Origin: Terrimesophilobacter sp044508495
GTDB taxonomy: Bacteria > Actinomycetota > Actinomycetes > Actinomycetales > Microbacteriaceae
Direction: 5' to 3'
Assembly (NCBI GenBank): GCA_044508495.1
Contig: JBIQHP010000043.1
Span: 1 to 17,582, forward strand
DNA: 17,582 nt
The position numbers and the translations under genes are program-made. This document shows positions 1 through 6,874 of the stretch, piece after piece. Below the pieces are notes generated by a model, which did not search any database, had not been told where the DNA came from, and worked only from the letters and a program-made list of their open reading frames with translations. The stretch's first letter is position 1, and every line of letters begins with the position of its first letter.

Positions 1-500
1 ACGGCGCCGGTCGCCGGAAGCGGGCCGTCCGCCGAGGGGCCGGTGACATCCGGGTTCGTGATGATGAAGCGCGAGCCGGCGTTGATGAGGCGGATGGCGC
101 GCGTGATCGCCTCGAAGGAGTAGCTGCGCGTCTCGCCCACGACGACGAAGTCCGGCTCGGTCTCGGTCATGACGAACCCGGCCTCGTGCAGGGCGGTCGT
201 GATGCCCGACTCGCCGATCACGAAGGCCGTGCCGCCGGGCTTCTGCTTGGCGAGGAAGTCGGCGGTCGCGAGGGCCGAGGTCCAGATCGACTGCTCGGGG
301 ACGTCGAGTCCGCTCGCCCTCAGCCGCGCGCTCAGGTCGCGAGGCGTGTAGGTCGAGTTGTTGGTGAGCACGAGGAACGGCGTTCCCCGCTCGCGCCACT
401 GCCGGATGAGCTCCGGCGCCCCTGGGAGCGGGATGTTCTCGTGCACGAGGACGCCGTCCATGTCGGTGAGCCAGCACTCGACCTCGGCTCGGTTGCTCAT
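1..500 (-). CDS. HAD-superfamily (NagD-like, HAD-IIA) sugar phosphatase, partial at left edge
   Basis: An open frame begins at ATG 500 and runs off the left edge, giving 166 visible residues of a family usually about 260 long. Motif I (DMDG, with Asp13 and Asp15) supplies the nucleophile and acid/base pair of HAD phosphatases. Motif II appears as VLTNNST, typical of the NagD/4-nitrophenylphosphatase group. The likely role is dephosphorylation of a small cytoplasmic phosphometabolite (sugar phosphate, nucleotide or glycolate phosphate); the substrate cannot be read from this part. The C-terminal motifs III and IV lie outside the window. The start is 9 bp after the stop of the GntR gene on the same strand with no clear ribosome-binding site, so it is probably co-transcribed and translationally coupled. 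Confidence 0.85.
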   Translation of the reverse strand, partial: MSNRAEVECWLTDMDGVLVHENIPLPGAPELIRQWRERGTPFLVLTNNSTYTPRDLSARLRASGLDVPEQSIWTSALATADFLAKQKPGGTAFVIGESGITTALHEAGFVMTETEPDFVVVGETRSYSFEAITRAIRLINAGSRFIITNPDVTGPSADGPLPATGA

Positions 501-509
501 GGGGCAAGC

Positions 510-878
510 CTATCGAGGGGGTTCGCCGCGCAGGGCGGCGGCCACGAGGGCGACGGCCTCCTCCGTGCCGACCCCCAGCTTGCGGATGCGCTGGGCGAAG
601 TCGGCGGCCGCCTCCTGTGCCTGCCGCTCGGCGGGGTCGCCGTGCGCAGCCACGAAGGATCCGTGCCGTCCGCGCGTCTCGATGATCCCGTCGGTCTCGA
701 GCTCGCGGTAGGTGCGCGCGACCGTGTTCGGGGCGATCCCGAGATCCTCGGCGAGCCGGCGCACGGTCGGCAGGCGGGTGCCGGGGGCGAGCTCTCCGCT
801 GCTCACGAGCTCGAGCAGCTGCACCCGCACCTGCTCGAAGGGCGGGGTCGCCGAGCGCGGGTCGACCGAGAGCCTCAC
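510..878 (-). CDS. GntR-family transcriptional regulator (YtrA subfamily)
   Basis: This 122-residue protein has an N-terminal GntR winged helix (about residues 10-78, with PPFEQV, LAPGTRLPTVRRLAEDLG and NTVARTYRELE). Only a short helical tail of about 40 residues follows. That size is typical of YtrA-type GntR proteins, which lack a large ligand-binding domain and often regulate transporter genes. The GTG start at 878 is supported by GGAGGT at 888-893, nine bases upstream. A promoter lies about 50 bp further up. A short inverted repeat (CAGAC 883-887, GTCTG 896-900) brackets the ribosome-binding site and could hide it or serve as an operator. It leads a probable two-gene unit with the HAD phosphatase. 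Its effector and targets are unknown. Confidence 0.88.
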   Translation of the reverse strand: MRLSVDPRSATPPFEQVRVQLLELVSSGELAPGTRLPTVRRLAEDLGIAPNTVARTYRELETDGIIETRGRHGSFVAAHGDPAERQAQEAAADFAQRIRKLGVGTEEAVALVAAALRGEPPR

Positions 879-929
879 GGTGCAGACACCTCCACGTCTG
901 GTCGCGCCGGGAGATCCGACATCCGCCGC

Positions 930-958
930 AACGTACCAATACCCGACGCCGCCGTCAA
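930..958 (-). promoter_or_regulatory. Promoter of the gntR-HAD unit
   Basis: Reading the minus strand, TTGACG (958-953) and TACGTT (935-930) are separated by exactly 17 bp, a good sigma-70-type promoter. Transcription would start near 923, leaving a leader of about 45 nt before the GTG at 878. The -35 box is only 6 bp from the outer end of the inverted-repeat element at 965-1077. Confidence 0.55.
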
Positions 959-964
959 CGACTG

Positions 965-1077
965 GACCGAGCGCGCTTGACCCGAATCAAGGAGATCCAG
1001 CCGATACCCAGCGCACTATCGGCCTATTCGGGCAGACGCAGCAGAAACTCCTTGAGATGGGTTAAGCGCGCTCGGTC
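965..1077. repeat. 113-bp inverted-repeat element between amidohydrolase stop and gntR promoter
   Basis: The ends are a perfect 14-bp inverted repeat: GACCGAGCGCGCTT (965-978) and its complement at 1064-1077. Homology continues inward with a few mismatches to about 32 bp per arm, including CAAGGAG (988-994) against CTCCTTG (1048-1054). The centre holds a second dyad, GCCGATA (1000-1006) and TATCGGC (1017-1023). The right end abuts the amidohydrolase stop codon. It could be a small MITE-like element, a large operon-end RNA hairpin or a protein-binding site. No clear target-site duplication and no terminator T-run was seen. Confidence 0.5.
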
Positions 1078-1945
1078 TCAGGCATCGGGAGCGGCGTGGA
1101 CCCGCTCGCCGCCGACGAAGGTCTGCAGCACGCGGGTCAGCCCGATCTCCTCGGCCGGATGCGTGAAGGGGTCGCGGTCGAGCACGACGAGGTCGGCGAG
1201 CTTGCCGGTCTCGATCGTGCCGCACTCGTCGAGGTGGTTCACGAACGCCGAGCCCGCCGTGTACGCGGTGATCGAACTCGCGAGATCGACGGCCTGCTCG
1301 GGCAGGAACACCTCGTACGACTCCTCCTCGCCGCCGGGCGCGGCGAGCCGGTTGACGGCGACGTGGATGGCGGCAAGCGGGTTCGGGGTGCTGACCGACC
1401 AGTCGCTTCCCGCGGCGAGCGTCGCCCCGCTGCGCAGCAGGTCCCCGAAGGGGTATTGCCAGGAGCTGCGCGGCTCACCGAGGAATGGGAGCGTGAGTTC
1501 GACCATCTGCGGCTCGAGGGCGGCCCAGAGCGACTGCATGTTCGCGGTCACGCCGAGCGCGCGGAACCGGGGCACGTCATCCGGATGCACGACCTGCAGG
1601 TGGGCGATGTGGTGGCGGTGGTCGTTCCGGCCGTTGGCGGCGATCGCCGCCTCGATCGCGTCGAGGCTCTCCCGCACCGCGCGGTCGCCGATGGCGTGGA
1701 AGTGCAGCTGGAAGCCCAGCNNNNNNNNNNNNNNNNNNNNNNNNNNNNNNNNNNNNNNNNNNNNNNNNNNNNNNNNNNNNNNNNNNNNNNNNNNNNNNNN
1801 NNNNNNNNNNNNNNNNNNNNCGCACCTCGTCATGACCGACAGCCATGATGCGCCCTCCCCGCACGGCGACGGCGGTCGCGGTGGAGTGGACGGCGTTCGC
1901 CGTGAAGACGGCGCCTCCGGCGAACACGGTGTCGGCGAATTGCAT
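1078..1945 (-). CDS. YtcJ-like metal-dependent amidohydrolase, interrupted by assembly gap
   Basis: Both ends of one amidohydrolase-superfamily gene are visible. The N-terminus (41 residues from ATG 1945) has the usual opening of a YtcJ/AepA protein: a small beta domain with TVFAGGAVFTAN and AVAVRGGRIMAVG. After the N run comes a 213-residue C-terminus with HFHAIGDRAVRESLDAIE, the HHIAHLQVVHPDD block, GSDWSVSTPNPLAAI (probable metal-ligand Asp) and the closing GKLADLVVLDRDPF. The HxH metal site and the barrel's first half fall in the gap. Such proteins are about 540 residues, so roughly 290 are missing. The two parts lie in different frames only because the gap length is arbitrary. A GGAGGAAGG site precedes the ATG, 21 bp after potC, so it is the last gene of the transporter operon. 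It probably cleaves an amide or related bond in an imported compound; the substrate is unknown. Confidence 0.85.
1721..1820. other. Assembly gap (100 N)
   Basis: Exactly 100 undetermined bases inside the amidohydrolase gene. The round number and the frame change across it indicate a placeholder of unknown true length. Comparing the two protein ends with the usual family size suggests about 0.85 kb is really missing. Confidence 0.97.
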
Positions 1946-1966
1946 GGCGTTCCCCTTCCTCCCCGG

Positions 1967-2896
1967 TCAGCCGCCGGCCATCGTCCTGGCGATGTCGGTC
2001 GCGGAGTCGCCCGAGCGCCTGAGCACCCAGGCCACGACGCCGAGGGCCACGAGCGTGAGGAGCAGCATGAGCGCCGACACCGAGGCGATCTCGGGGCGCA
2101 GCCCGCTCCGCACCGCGCTCAGCACGTAGACCGGCCACGGGGTCGAGCCGGAGACCTGCACGAAGGAGGCGATGACGGTGTTGTCGAGGCTCAGCGTGAA
2201 CGACAGGAGCCCGCCGGCCAGGACCGCGGGCATGGCGAGGGGGAGCGTGATCCTCCAGAAGGTGCGGGCCGGCGGGGCGTACAGGTCCGCCGAGGCCTCC
2301 TCGAGGCTCTCGCTGATGCCGACGAGCCGCGTCCGCACGATGTAGCTCACGACCGCGATCGAGAAGAGGGAGTTCCCGACGACGAGACGGAAGATCCCGT
2401 CGTTGAAGATCGAGAGCCCGAGGTCCTGTCCGAGGAAGACGACCCAGGGAAGCAGGGAGACGGCGTCGACGATCTCCGGGGTCACCGTCACAAGCACGAG
2501 GAGGCCGAGGAACCAGCCGACCCACTTTCCCGGGCGCCGTGCCATCGCGACACCGGCGAGCGTTCCGATCACGGTCGCGAAGAGCGCGGAGAGCACGCCG
2601 GACCGGAGGGAGACCCACACGGCGTTCTGGATGGCCGGCTTGTTCAGGATCGTCAGGTACGGGTCGATGCCGAAGCCGTCGAAGGCGATGAGCAGGCGCC
2701 CGGTGTTGAACGAGTAGATGAGGATCACGATGATCGGGGCGAACAGGAAGAGCAGCACGAGCACGCCCCAGATCCCGAACAGCCGGTCGGAGAGACTGCG
2801 CCGTGACCGGACGCGAGGCCCCGCAGCCCCTTTCGCCCCGGAGCGGGCCGAAGCCGAGCGGGCCAGCGCGATGCGCTTGGTCGCGGTCTCGCTCAC
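1967..2896 (-). CDS. potC: ABC transporter permease, spermidine/putrescine type (PotC-like)
   Basis: This 309-residue inner-membrane protein belongs to the PotC branch of binding-protein-dependent permeases. After a basic, cytoplasmic N-terminal tail of about 38 residues comes the first membrane helix (GVLVLLFLFAPIIVILIYSF), then about five more. The EAA loop that contacts the ATPase reads ESLEEASADLYAPPARTFWRITLP, with a tyrosine where the conserved glycine usually sits. The start is GTG 2896, whose last two bases belong to the potB stop (GTGA overlap), so translation is coupled. The N-terminal tail is longer than usual for the family. It pairs with the PotB-like permease to form the channel. 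Family identity is secure; a polyamine substrate is inferred from homology. Confidence 0.9.
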   Translation of the reverse strand: MSETATKRIALARSASARSGAKGAAGPRVRSRRSLSDRLFGIWGVLVLLFLFAPIIVILIYSFNTGRLLIAFDGFGIDPYLTILNKPAIQNAVWVSLRSGVLSALFATVIGTLAGVAMARRPGKWVGWFLGLLVLVTVTPEIVDAVSLLPWVVFLGQDLGLSIFNDGIFRLVVGNSLFSIAVVSYIVRTRLVGISESLEEASADLYAPPARTFWRITLPLAMPAVLAGGLLSFTLSLDNTVIASFVQVSGSTPWPVYVLSAVRSGLRPEIASVSALMLLLTLVALGVVAWVLRRSGDSATDIARTMAGG

Positions 2897-3786
2897 GTTC
2901 CCGCCCCCAGACGCAGTCGGTAGTGCGCGCGGAAGGGGAGTGTCGCCAGCCAGATCAGCAGCCCGAGCACGGCCGCGCTCAGCAGGATGGTGAGGATGAG
3001 CACGACCGCCATCGCGGAGCCGAGCGCCCAGTTCTGCGCGGTCTGGAACTGGCTCGCCACGAGCTGCCCGGCCATGTTCCCCTTCGCGCCGCCGAGCACC
3101 GTGGCGGTGATGTAGTCGCCCATGAGCGGGATGTAGACGAGCAGCAGTCCGGCGATGATCCCGGGCCGGGCGAGCGGCAGGGTGACCCGCAGGAAGGTGC
3201 TCAGCCTGCCGGCGCCGAGATCCTTCGAGGCCTCGCGCAGCGGCTCCCCGACCCGGTCGAAGGCGACGAAGAGCGGCAGGATCATGAGCGGCAGGTAGTT
3301 GTAGACGACGCCGATGAGCACGGCCGTGCGGGTGTAGAGCACCTCGAGGGGACCGTCGATGACCCCGACCGACTGCAGGCCCTGGGACAGCCAGCCCTGC
3401 GGGGCGAGGATGATCTGCCAGCCGATCGTGCGGACCAGGAAGTTCGTCCAGAACGGGATCATGATGGCGGCGATGAGGAGGCCGCGACGGGAGGGCGGCA
3501 CCTTGACCGCCATCCAGTAGGCGACCGGCATGCCGATCAGGAGGCACAGGGCGGTGCCGACGACCCCTACCCAGAGCGTGTTCGAGAAGGTGGTGAAGAA
3601 GGTCGGCGAGAGCGCCTCGGCGTAGCGGTCCAGCGACAGGATGTCGGTGGCGTGCGTGCCGAAGATCCCCGGCTTGTAGCCGAAGCTGTACCAGACGATG
3701 AGGCCGACGGGCGCCGCGAAGAAGGCCAGCAGCCACACCCACGCCGGAAGCGCGAGCGCGGCCTTCGGCATCCGCGGTTCAGGCAC
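2893..3786 (-). CDS. potB: ABC transporter permease, spermidine/putrescine type (PotB-like)
   Basis: A 297-residue integral membrane protein with about six helices; the first is AWVWLLAFFAAPVGLIVWYSF. The EAA loop EPLREASKDLGAGRLSTFLRVTLP sits about two thirds along, as in PotB. IPLMGDYITATVLGG is a typical PotB-branch segment. Two starts are possible: GTG 3786, which overlaps the end of potD by 8 bp, or ATG 3771, six base pairs past the potD stop region. Neither has a strong ribosome-binding site, which points to coupling with potD. It forms the heterodimeric channel with the PotC-like protein and is energised by the PotA-like ATPase encoded upstream. Confidence 0.9.
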   Translation of the reverse strand: MPEPRMPKAALALPAWVWLLAFFAAPVGLIVWYSFGYKPGIFGTHATDILSLDRYAEALSPTFFTTFSNTLWVGVVGTALCLLIGMPVAYWMAVKVPPSRRGLLIAAIMIPFWTNFLVRTIGWQIILAPQGWLSQGLQSVGVIDGPLEVLYTRTAVLIGVVYNYLPLMILPLFVAFDRVGEPLREASKDLGAGRLSTFLRVTLPLARPGIIAGLLLVYIPLMGDYITATVLGGAKGNMAGQLVASQFQTAQNWALGSAMAVVLILTILLSAAVLGLLIWLATLPFRAHYRLRLGAGT

Positions 3787-4960
3787 CCGCGGCGGCCTTC
3801 ATGGTATTCCAGATGGCCACCACCCGATCCTGCGCCTCGTTGAGCTCCCCGTTCTTCATCGTGCCGAGCTGCTCCGGCGTGAAGAAGACCATGTCGAGCA
3901 TCTCGAGGCCCTCGTCGTTCGCCGCCTCCTCGATGCCGGTCGCTCCCGTGTGGTAGCCGATGTAGTCGAGCTGGATGAGCTGGGTCTCCGGGACCATCGT
4001 GTAGTTGATGAAGGCGTGGGCCGCCTCGGGACTCTGCGCACCCGCCGCGATCGACCAGTTGTCCATCCACAGCTCGGTGGCCGGCGAGCCGAGCCTCCAG
4101 GCCCAGCGCTCGGGCTCACCGCCCTCCATGATGCCGAGGCGCGCGTCGCCGTTCCAGGCCTGCATGAGCACCTGCGTCCCCTCGGGGATCGCCACGCCGC
4201 CGGGGTAGGAGTCGAAGGCGGCGATGTGCGGGGCGAGGGTGTTGACGAGGTAGTCCTCCGCGGCGTCGAGGTCGGCGGGGTCCGTGGTGTTCCAGTCGAT
4301 TCCGTTCGCCCAGAAGTAGATCCCGGTGATCTCGGCCGGGTCGTCGAGCACGGTCGTCTTGCCGCTCGCCTCCTTCTGGGCGGCGTCCAGGAAGTCGTTC
4401 CAGGTCGTCAGCTCGCGGGTGATGACGGTCTTGTCGTAGACGAAGCCGGTCGTTCCCCAGGCCTTGCAGACCGAGTACTTGTTCTCGGGGTCCCACTCCT
4501 GACGCAGGAAGGCGGGGTCCATGTACTGCAGGTTGGGGATCAGCTCGTGGTTGAGCTCGACGAGCAGCCCGTTCGCCGCCATCTGCGGGATGAAGACGCC
4601 CGTGGGCACCACGATGTCGTATCCGCTCGTGCCCTTGGCGGCGATGAGCTTGGAGATCATCTCCTCGTTCGAGCCGTAGGAGTCGAAGGTGACCTTGGGG
4701 CCGAGCTCGTCGGTGAAGCTCTGCACGACGCCCGGGTCGTCGTAGTCTCCCCAGGAGTAGATGTTGAGTCCCGGCTCGAGCGGGCCGCCCGAGGCTGCAA
4801 CGCCCGTGGACGGCTTGGTCCCGCCGGGGGTGCAGGCGGCGAGGGCTGCGGCGGATGCCGCGGCCGCCGAGAAGGCCAGGAACCTCCTGCGCGACAGCTC
4901 GCGCTTGATGATCGGGACGGCGTTCCGCGACGCCAGGATTCGGATCGGCTCTTCGCTCAT
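3779..4960 (-). CDS. potD: Polyamine-type substrate-binding lipoprotein (PotD-like), Tat-type signal
   Basis: A 393-residue extracytoplasmic solute-binding protein of the PotD/PotF family (LNIYSWGDYDDPGVVQSF near the N-terminus, EGTQVLMQAWNGDARLG and EAAHAFINYTMVPE later). The signal region has a twin-arginine run (SRRRFLAF, residues 23-30), an alanine-rich hydrophobic stretch and the lipobox LAAC with Cys43. This predicts a lipid-anchored protein exported folded by Tat. ATG 4960 follows an AAGGAG site that overlaps the potA stop, with 14 bp between the genes. It captures the cationic substrate outside the membrane and hands it to PotB/PotC. Putrescine or spermidine is the family expectation, but related proteins bind other small cations, so the ligand is open. 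Confidence 0.92.
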   Translation of the reverse strand: MSEEPIRILASRNAVPIIKRELSRRRFLAFSAAAASAAALAACTPGGTKPSTGVAASGGPLEPGLNIYSWGDYDDPGVVQSFTDELGPKVTFDSYGSNEEMISKLIAAKGTSGYDIVVPTGVFIPQMAANGLLVELNHELIPNLQYMDPAFLRQEWDPENKYSVCKAWGTTGFVYDKTVITRELTTWNDFLDAAQKEASGKTTVLDDPAEITGIYFWANGIDWNTTDPADLDAAEDYLVNTLAPHIAAFDSYPGGVAIPEGTQVLMQAWNGDARLGIMEGGEPERWAWRLGSPATELWMDNWSIAAGAQSPEAAHAFINYTMVPETQLIQLDYIGYHTGATGIEEAANDEGLEMLDMVFFTPEQLGTMKNGELNEAQDRVVAIWNTMKAAAGA

Positions 4961-4974
4961 GATGTCGTGACTCC

Positions 4975-6123
4975 TTAGACTCTGCTCTGCTTGCGTGAGG
5001 GGTGATCGGAGGGGAAGAACTGGACGCTGTCCGGCGAGAAGCTGACGACGGCCTCGTCGCCCTCCCGGAGGCCCGGAGCGGTCGGCGTGGGCAGACGGGA
5101 CTGCATCGAGACCCCGTCGCCCAGTTCGACGAGGAACTGCACGGTCTCGCCGAGGTGGGCGGTGCTGAGGACCGTGCCCGCGAAGCGGTTGGGGCCGGTG
5201 ACGCTCTCGCCGGAGCGGTGTAGCTGCACGAACTCGGGGCGCACGGCGGCGACGACCGCCTCTCCGTCCCGCACCTCCTCGTTCCTGCCGGACGTGACGA
5301 CGTCGCCCACCGCGGTCTCGGCGACGCCGGCCTTGCGAGCGGTGCCGGCGAGGAAGTTCTGCTGCCCGACGAAGCCGGCCACGTAGGCGTTGGCCGGCGA
5401 GGCGTAGATGGTGTCGGCATCCGCGAGCTGTTCGATGCGGCCCTCGCGCATGATGGCGATCCGGTCGCTCATCGACAGCGCCTCGTGCTGATCGTGGGTG
5501 ACGAAGATGAAGGAGATGCCCACGCGCGACTGGAGGAGCTTGAGCTCGAGCTGCATCTCCTCGCGGAGCTGACGGTCGAGCGCGCCGAGCGGCTCGTCGA
5601 GCAGCAGGACCGAAGGCCGGTTCACGAGCGCGCGGGCGAGGGCGATGCGCTGCTGCTGGCCGCCGGAGAGCTGCTGCGGCTTGCGGTCGGCGAACTGGCG
5701 CATCCGGACCATCTCGAGCGCGTCGGAGATGCGGGTGCGGATCTCGTCCTTGGGCACGCGCGTCTGCTGGAGCCCGTAGGCGACGTTCTCCGCCACGCTC
5801 AGGTGCGGGAAGAGGGCGTAGGCCTGGAACACGGTGTTGACGTTGCGCTTGTAGGGCGGGATGCCGAGGACGTCCTGGCCGGAGATCCTGATGGAGCCGG
5901 CATCCGGCTGCTCGAAGCCCGCGAGCATGCGCAGCGTGGTCGTCTTGCCGCAGCCGGAGGGCCCGAGGAGCGAGAGGAACTCACCGGGCTCGACCCTGAG
6001 GTCGATGGCGTCGACGGCGGTGGACGAGCCGAACCGCTTGGTGACCGCTTCGAGCACGACGGTGCCCTGGGGTTCGTCCGGTGCGCGGTCGGCCACCGGG
6101 GCGGTCTCTGTCGATACGGTCAC
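4975..6123 (-). CDS. potA: ABC transporter ATP-binding protein, spermidine/putrescine type (PotA-like)
   Basis: This 382-residue ATPase drives the importer. All nucleotide-binding motifs are intact: Walker A GPSGCGKTT (54-62), Q-loop Gln100 in VFQAYALFPHL, signature LSGGQQQR (152-159), Walker B VLLLDEP (172-178) and the H-loop His210. A TOBE-type regulatory domain fills the last 120 or so residues, as usual for PotA. The start is GTG 6123 with a modest AAAGG site about 11 nt upstream. It is the first gene of the minus-strand operon A-D-B-C-amidohydrolase, and the leader carries a perfect 18-bp palindrome. Family assignment is firm; the exact substrate follows that of the binding protein. Confidence 0.93.
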   Translation of the reverse strand: MTVSTETAPVADRAPDEPQGTVVLEAVTKRFGSSTAVDAIDLRVEPGEFLSLLGPSGCGKTTTLRMLAGFEQPDAGSIRISGQDVLGIPPYKRNVNTVFQAYALFPHLSVAENVAYGLQQTRVPKDEIRTRISDALEMVRMRQFADRKPQQLSGGQQQRIALARALVNRPSVLLLDEPLGALDRQLREEMQLELKLLQSRVGISFIFVTHDQHEALSMSDRIAIMREGRIEQLADADTIYASPANAYVAGFVGQQNFLAGTARKAGVAETAVGDVVTSGRNEEVRDGEAVVAAVRPEFVQLHRSGESVTGPNRFAGTVLSTAHLGETVQFLVELGDGVSMQSRLPTPTAPGLREGDEAVVSFSPDSVQFFPSDHPSRKQSRV

Positions 6124-6144
6124 GTCGTCGTGTGCCTTTCGAGG

Positions 6145-6162
6145 CGCGAAGCGCGCTTCGCG
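6145..6162. promoter_or_regulatory. 18-bp perfect palindrome upstream of potA (putative operator)
   Basis: CGCGAAGCGCGCTTCGCG is perfectly self-complementary with no spacer. It lies 21 bp upstream of the potA GTG, in the 193-bp region between the divergent potA operon and the thioesterase gene. Length and symmetry suit a dimeric repressor of TetR or similar type. As RNA it could also form a 7-bp hairpin with a 4-nt loop just ahead of the ribosome-binding site. The cognate regulator is not identified. Confidence 0.5.
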
Positions 6163-6224
6163 GGTTCTAGGCAGTCAATCGGAATTCTCCGAGGTTTGCA
6201 ACGGTTTCCGCTTCGAAATTGACC

Positions 6225-6239
6225 ATTCCGCCACGGAAT
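6225..6239. promoter_or_regulatory. Short dyad in the potA/thioesterase intergenic region
   Basis: ATTCCG (6225-6230) and CGGAAT (6234-6239) form a perfect 6-bp inverted repeat with a 3-bp spacer. It sits in the comparatively AT-rich middle of the divergent intergenic region, where promoters are expected. A function as a binding site is only a suggestion. Confidence 0.25.
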
Positions 6240-6304
6240 CAGCGGCTGGCGGCGAGATTCGTCGTGTAAACCGCCGCGGATGCAGCGGATCGGCAGGTCG
6301 GCGG

Positions 6305-6310
6305 TATCCT
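6305..6310 (+). promoter_or_regulatory. -10 element for a probable leaderless thioesterase mRNA
   Basis: TATCCT ends six bases before the GTG at 6317. Transcription would therefore begin at the start codon itself, and no ribosome-binding site precedes it. No convincing -35 box was found. Confidence 0.4.
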
Positions 6311-6316
6311 GCCGAG

Positions 6317-6862
6317 GTGAACCTGCTGTGGCGTACCCTCCTGCACTTCCTCTCCCCGATCCGCTCGGTTCCCGGCCCCTTCGAGGTCGTCGTGAGCCGG
6401 TTCCGGGTGCTGCCGACCGACCTCGACGTCAACCGCCACATGAACAACGGCCGCTACCTCTCGATCTCCGACATCGGGCGGTTCGATCTGCTGCGCGCAT
6501 CCGGTCTCTGGAAGGAGCTGCGCCGTCGCGGCTGGTACCCGGTCGTCGCGAGCTCGACGATCAGCTACCGGAAGTCGCTGAAGCCCTGGCAGCGCTTCGA
6601 CGTGGAGAGTCGCTTTCTCGGGGTCGACGATCGCAATGTCTACCTCGAGCAGCGCTTCGTGGTCGGCGGGGAGATCTACGCGCGCCTCTACGTGCGGGGG
6701 CGATTCCTCGAGGATGCCGGCGGGCACGTGCCCATGGGCGACCTGCTCGGGCTGCTCGGCGAGCTGCCGCCCGGGATGCGGGTGCCGGGGTGGCTGCTGG
6801 CCTGGGGGTCGGATGTCGCCCTCCCCTCCACGAAGTCGCCTGCGCCGAGCGAGTGGGACTGA
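6317..6862 (+). CDS. Hot-dog-fold acyl-CoA thioesterase family protein (4HBT_2 / THEM6-like)
   Basis: A 181-residue protein with the hot-dog signature TDLDVNRHMNNGRYLSISDIGRFDLL (residues 34-59), resembling 4-hydroxybenzoyl-CoA thioesterase-like proteins. Asp37, Asn39, His41 and Asn43-Asn44 form the conserved active-site strip. A central strand ASSTISYRKSLKPWQRFDVESRF follows, as in the family. It most likely hydrolyses acyl-CoA thioesters in the cytoplasm; chain length is unknown. GTG 6317 is chosen because homology begins right after it and a -10-like TATCCT is only six bases upstream, implying a leaderless message. It is divergent from potA and converges on marR with just 8 bp between stops. 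The tail after residue 135 is less conserved. Confidence 0.8.
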   Translation: MNLLWRTLLHFLSPIRSVPGPFEVVVSRFRVLPTDLDVNRHMNNGRYLSISDIGRFDLLRASGLWKELRRRGWYPVVASSTISYRKSLKPWQRFDVESRFLGVDDRNVYLEQRFVVGGEIYARLYVRGRFLEDAGGHVPMGDLLGLLGELPPGMRVPGWLLAWGSDVALPSTKSPAPSEWD

Positions 6863-6874
6863 GGGCTCCCTCAG
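6859..6874. terminator. Hairpin spanning the stop codons of both convergent genes
   Basis: CTGAGGG (6859-6865) and CCCTCAG (6868-6874) form a perfect 7-bp inverted repeat with 2 bp between. It contains the TGA of the thioesterase gene (6860-6862) and the TGA of marR (6871-6873) symmetrically. It may end transcription in both directions, although there is no T-run on either side. Confidence 0.45.

Noticed and set aside
977..2806. Long plus-strand open frame across the amidohydrolase and potC
   Set aside because: It reads through the N gap and mirrors real minus-strand genes. Its composition is Arg/Gly/Asp-rich with no recognisable domain.
3698..4978. Long plus-strand open frame opposite potD
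   Set aside because: The minus strand encodes a clear PotD lipoprotein. The antisense frame has no domain and is open because of high GC content.
4116..5420. 434-residue minus frame across the potA/potD junction
   Set aside because: It is out of frame with two convincing genes and has a low-complexity Pro/Arg/Ser-rich translation.
6180..6230. LacI/CcpA-like operator or clear sigma-70 promoter for potA
   Set aside because: GCAACGGTTTCC resembles a LacI-type core but lacks the right spacing, and no -35/-10 pair with good spacing was found on the minus strand.
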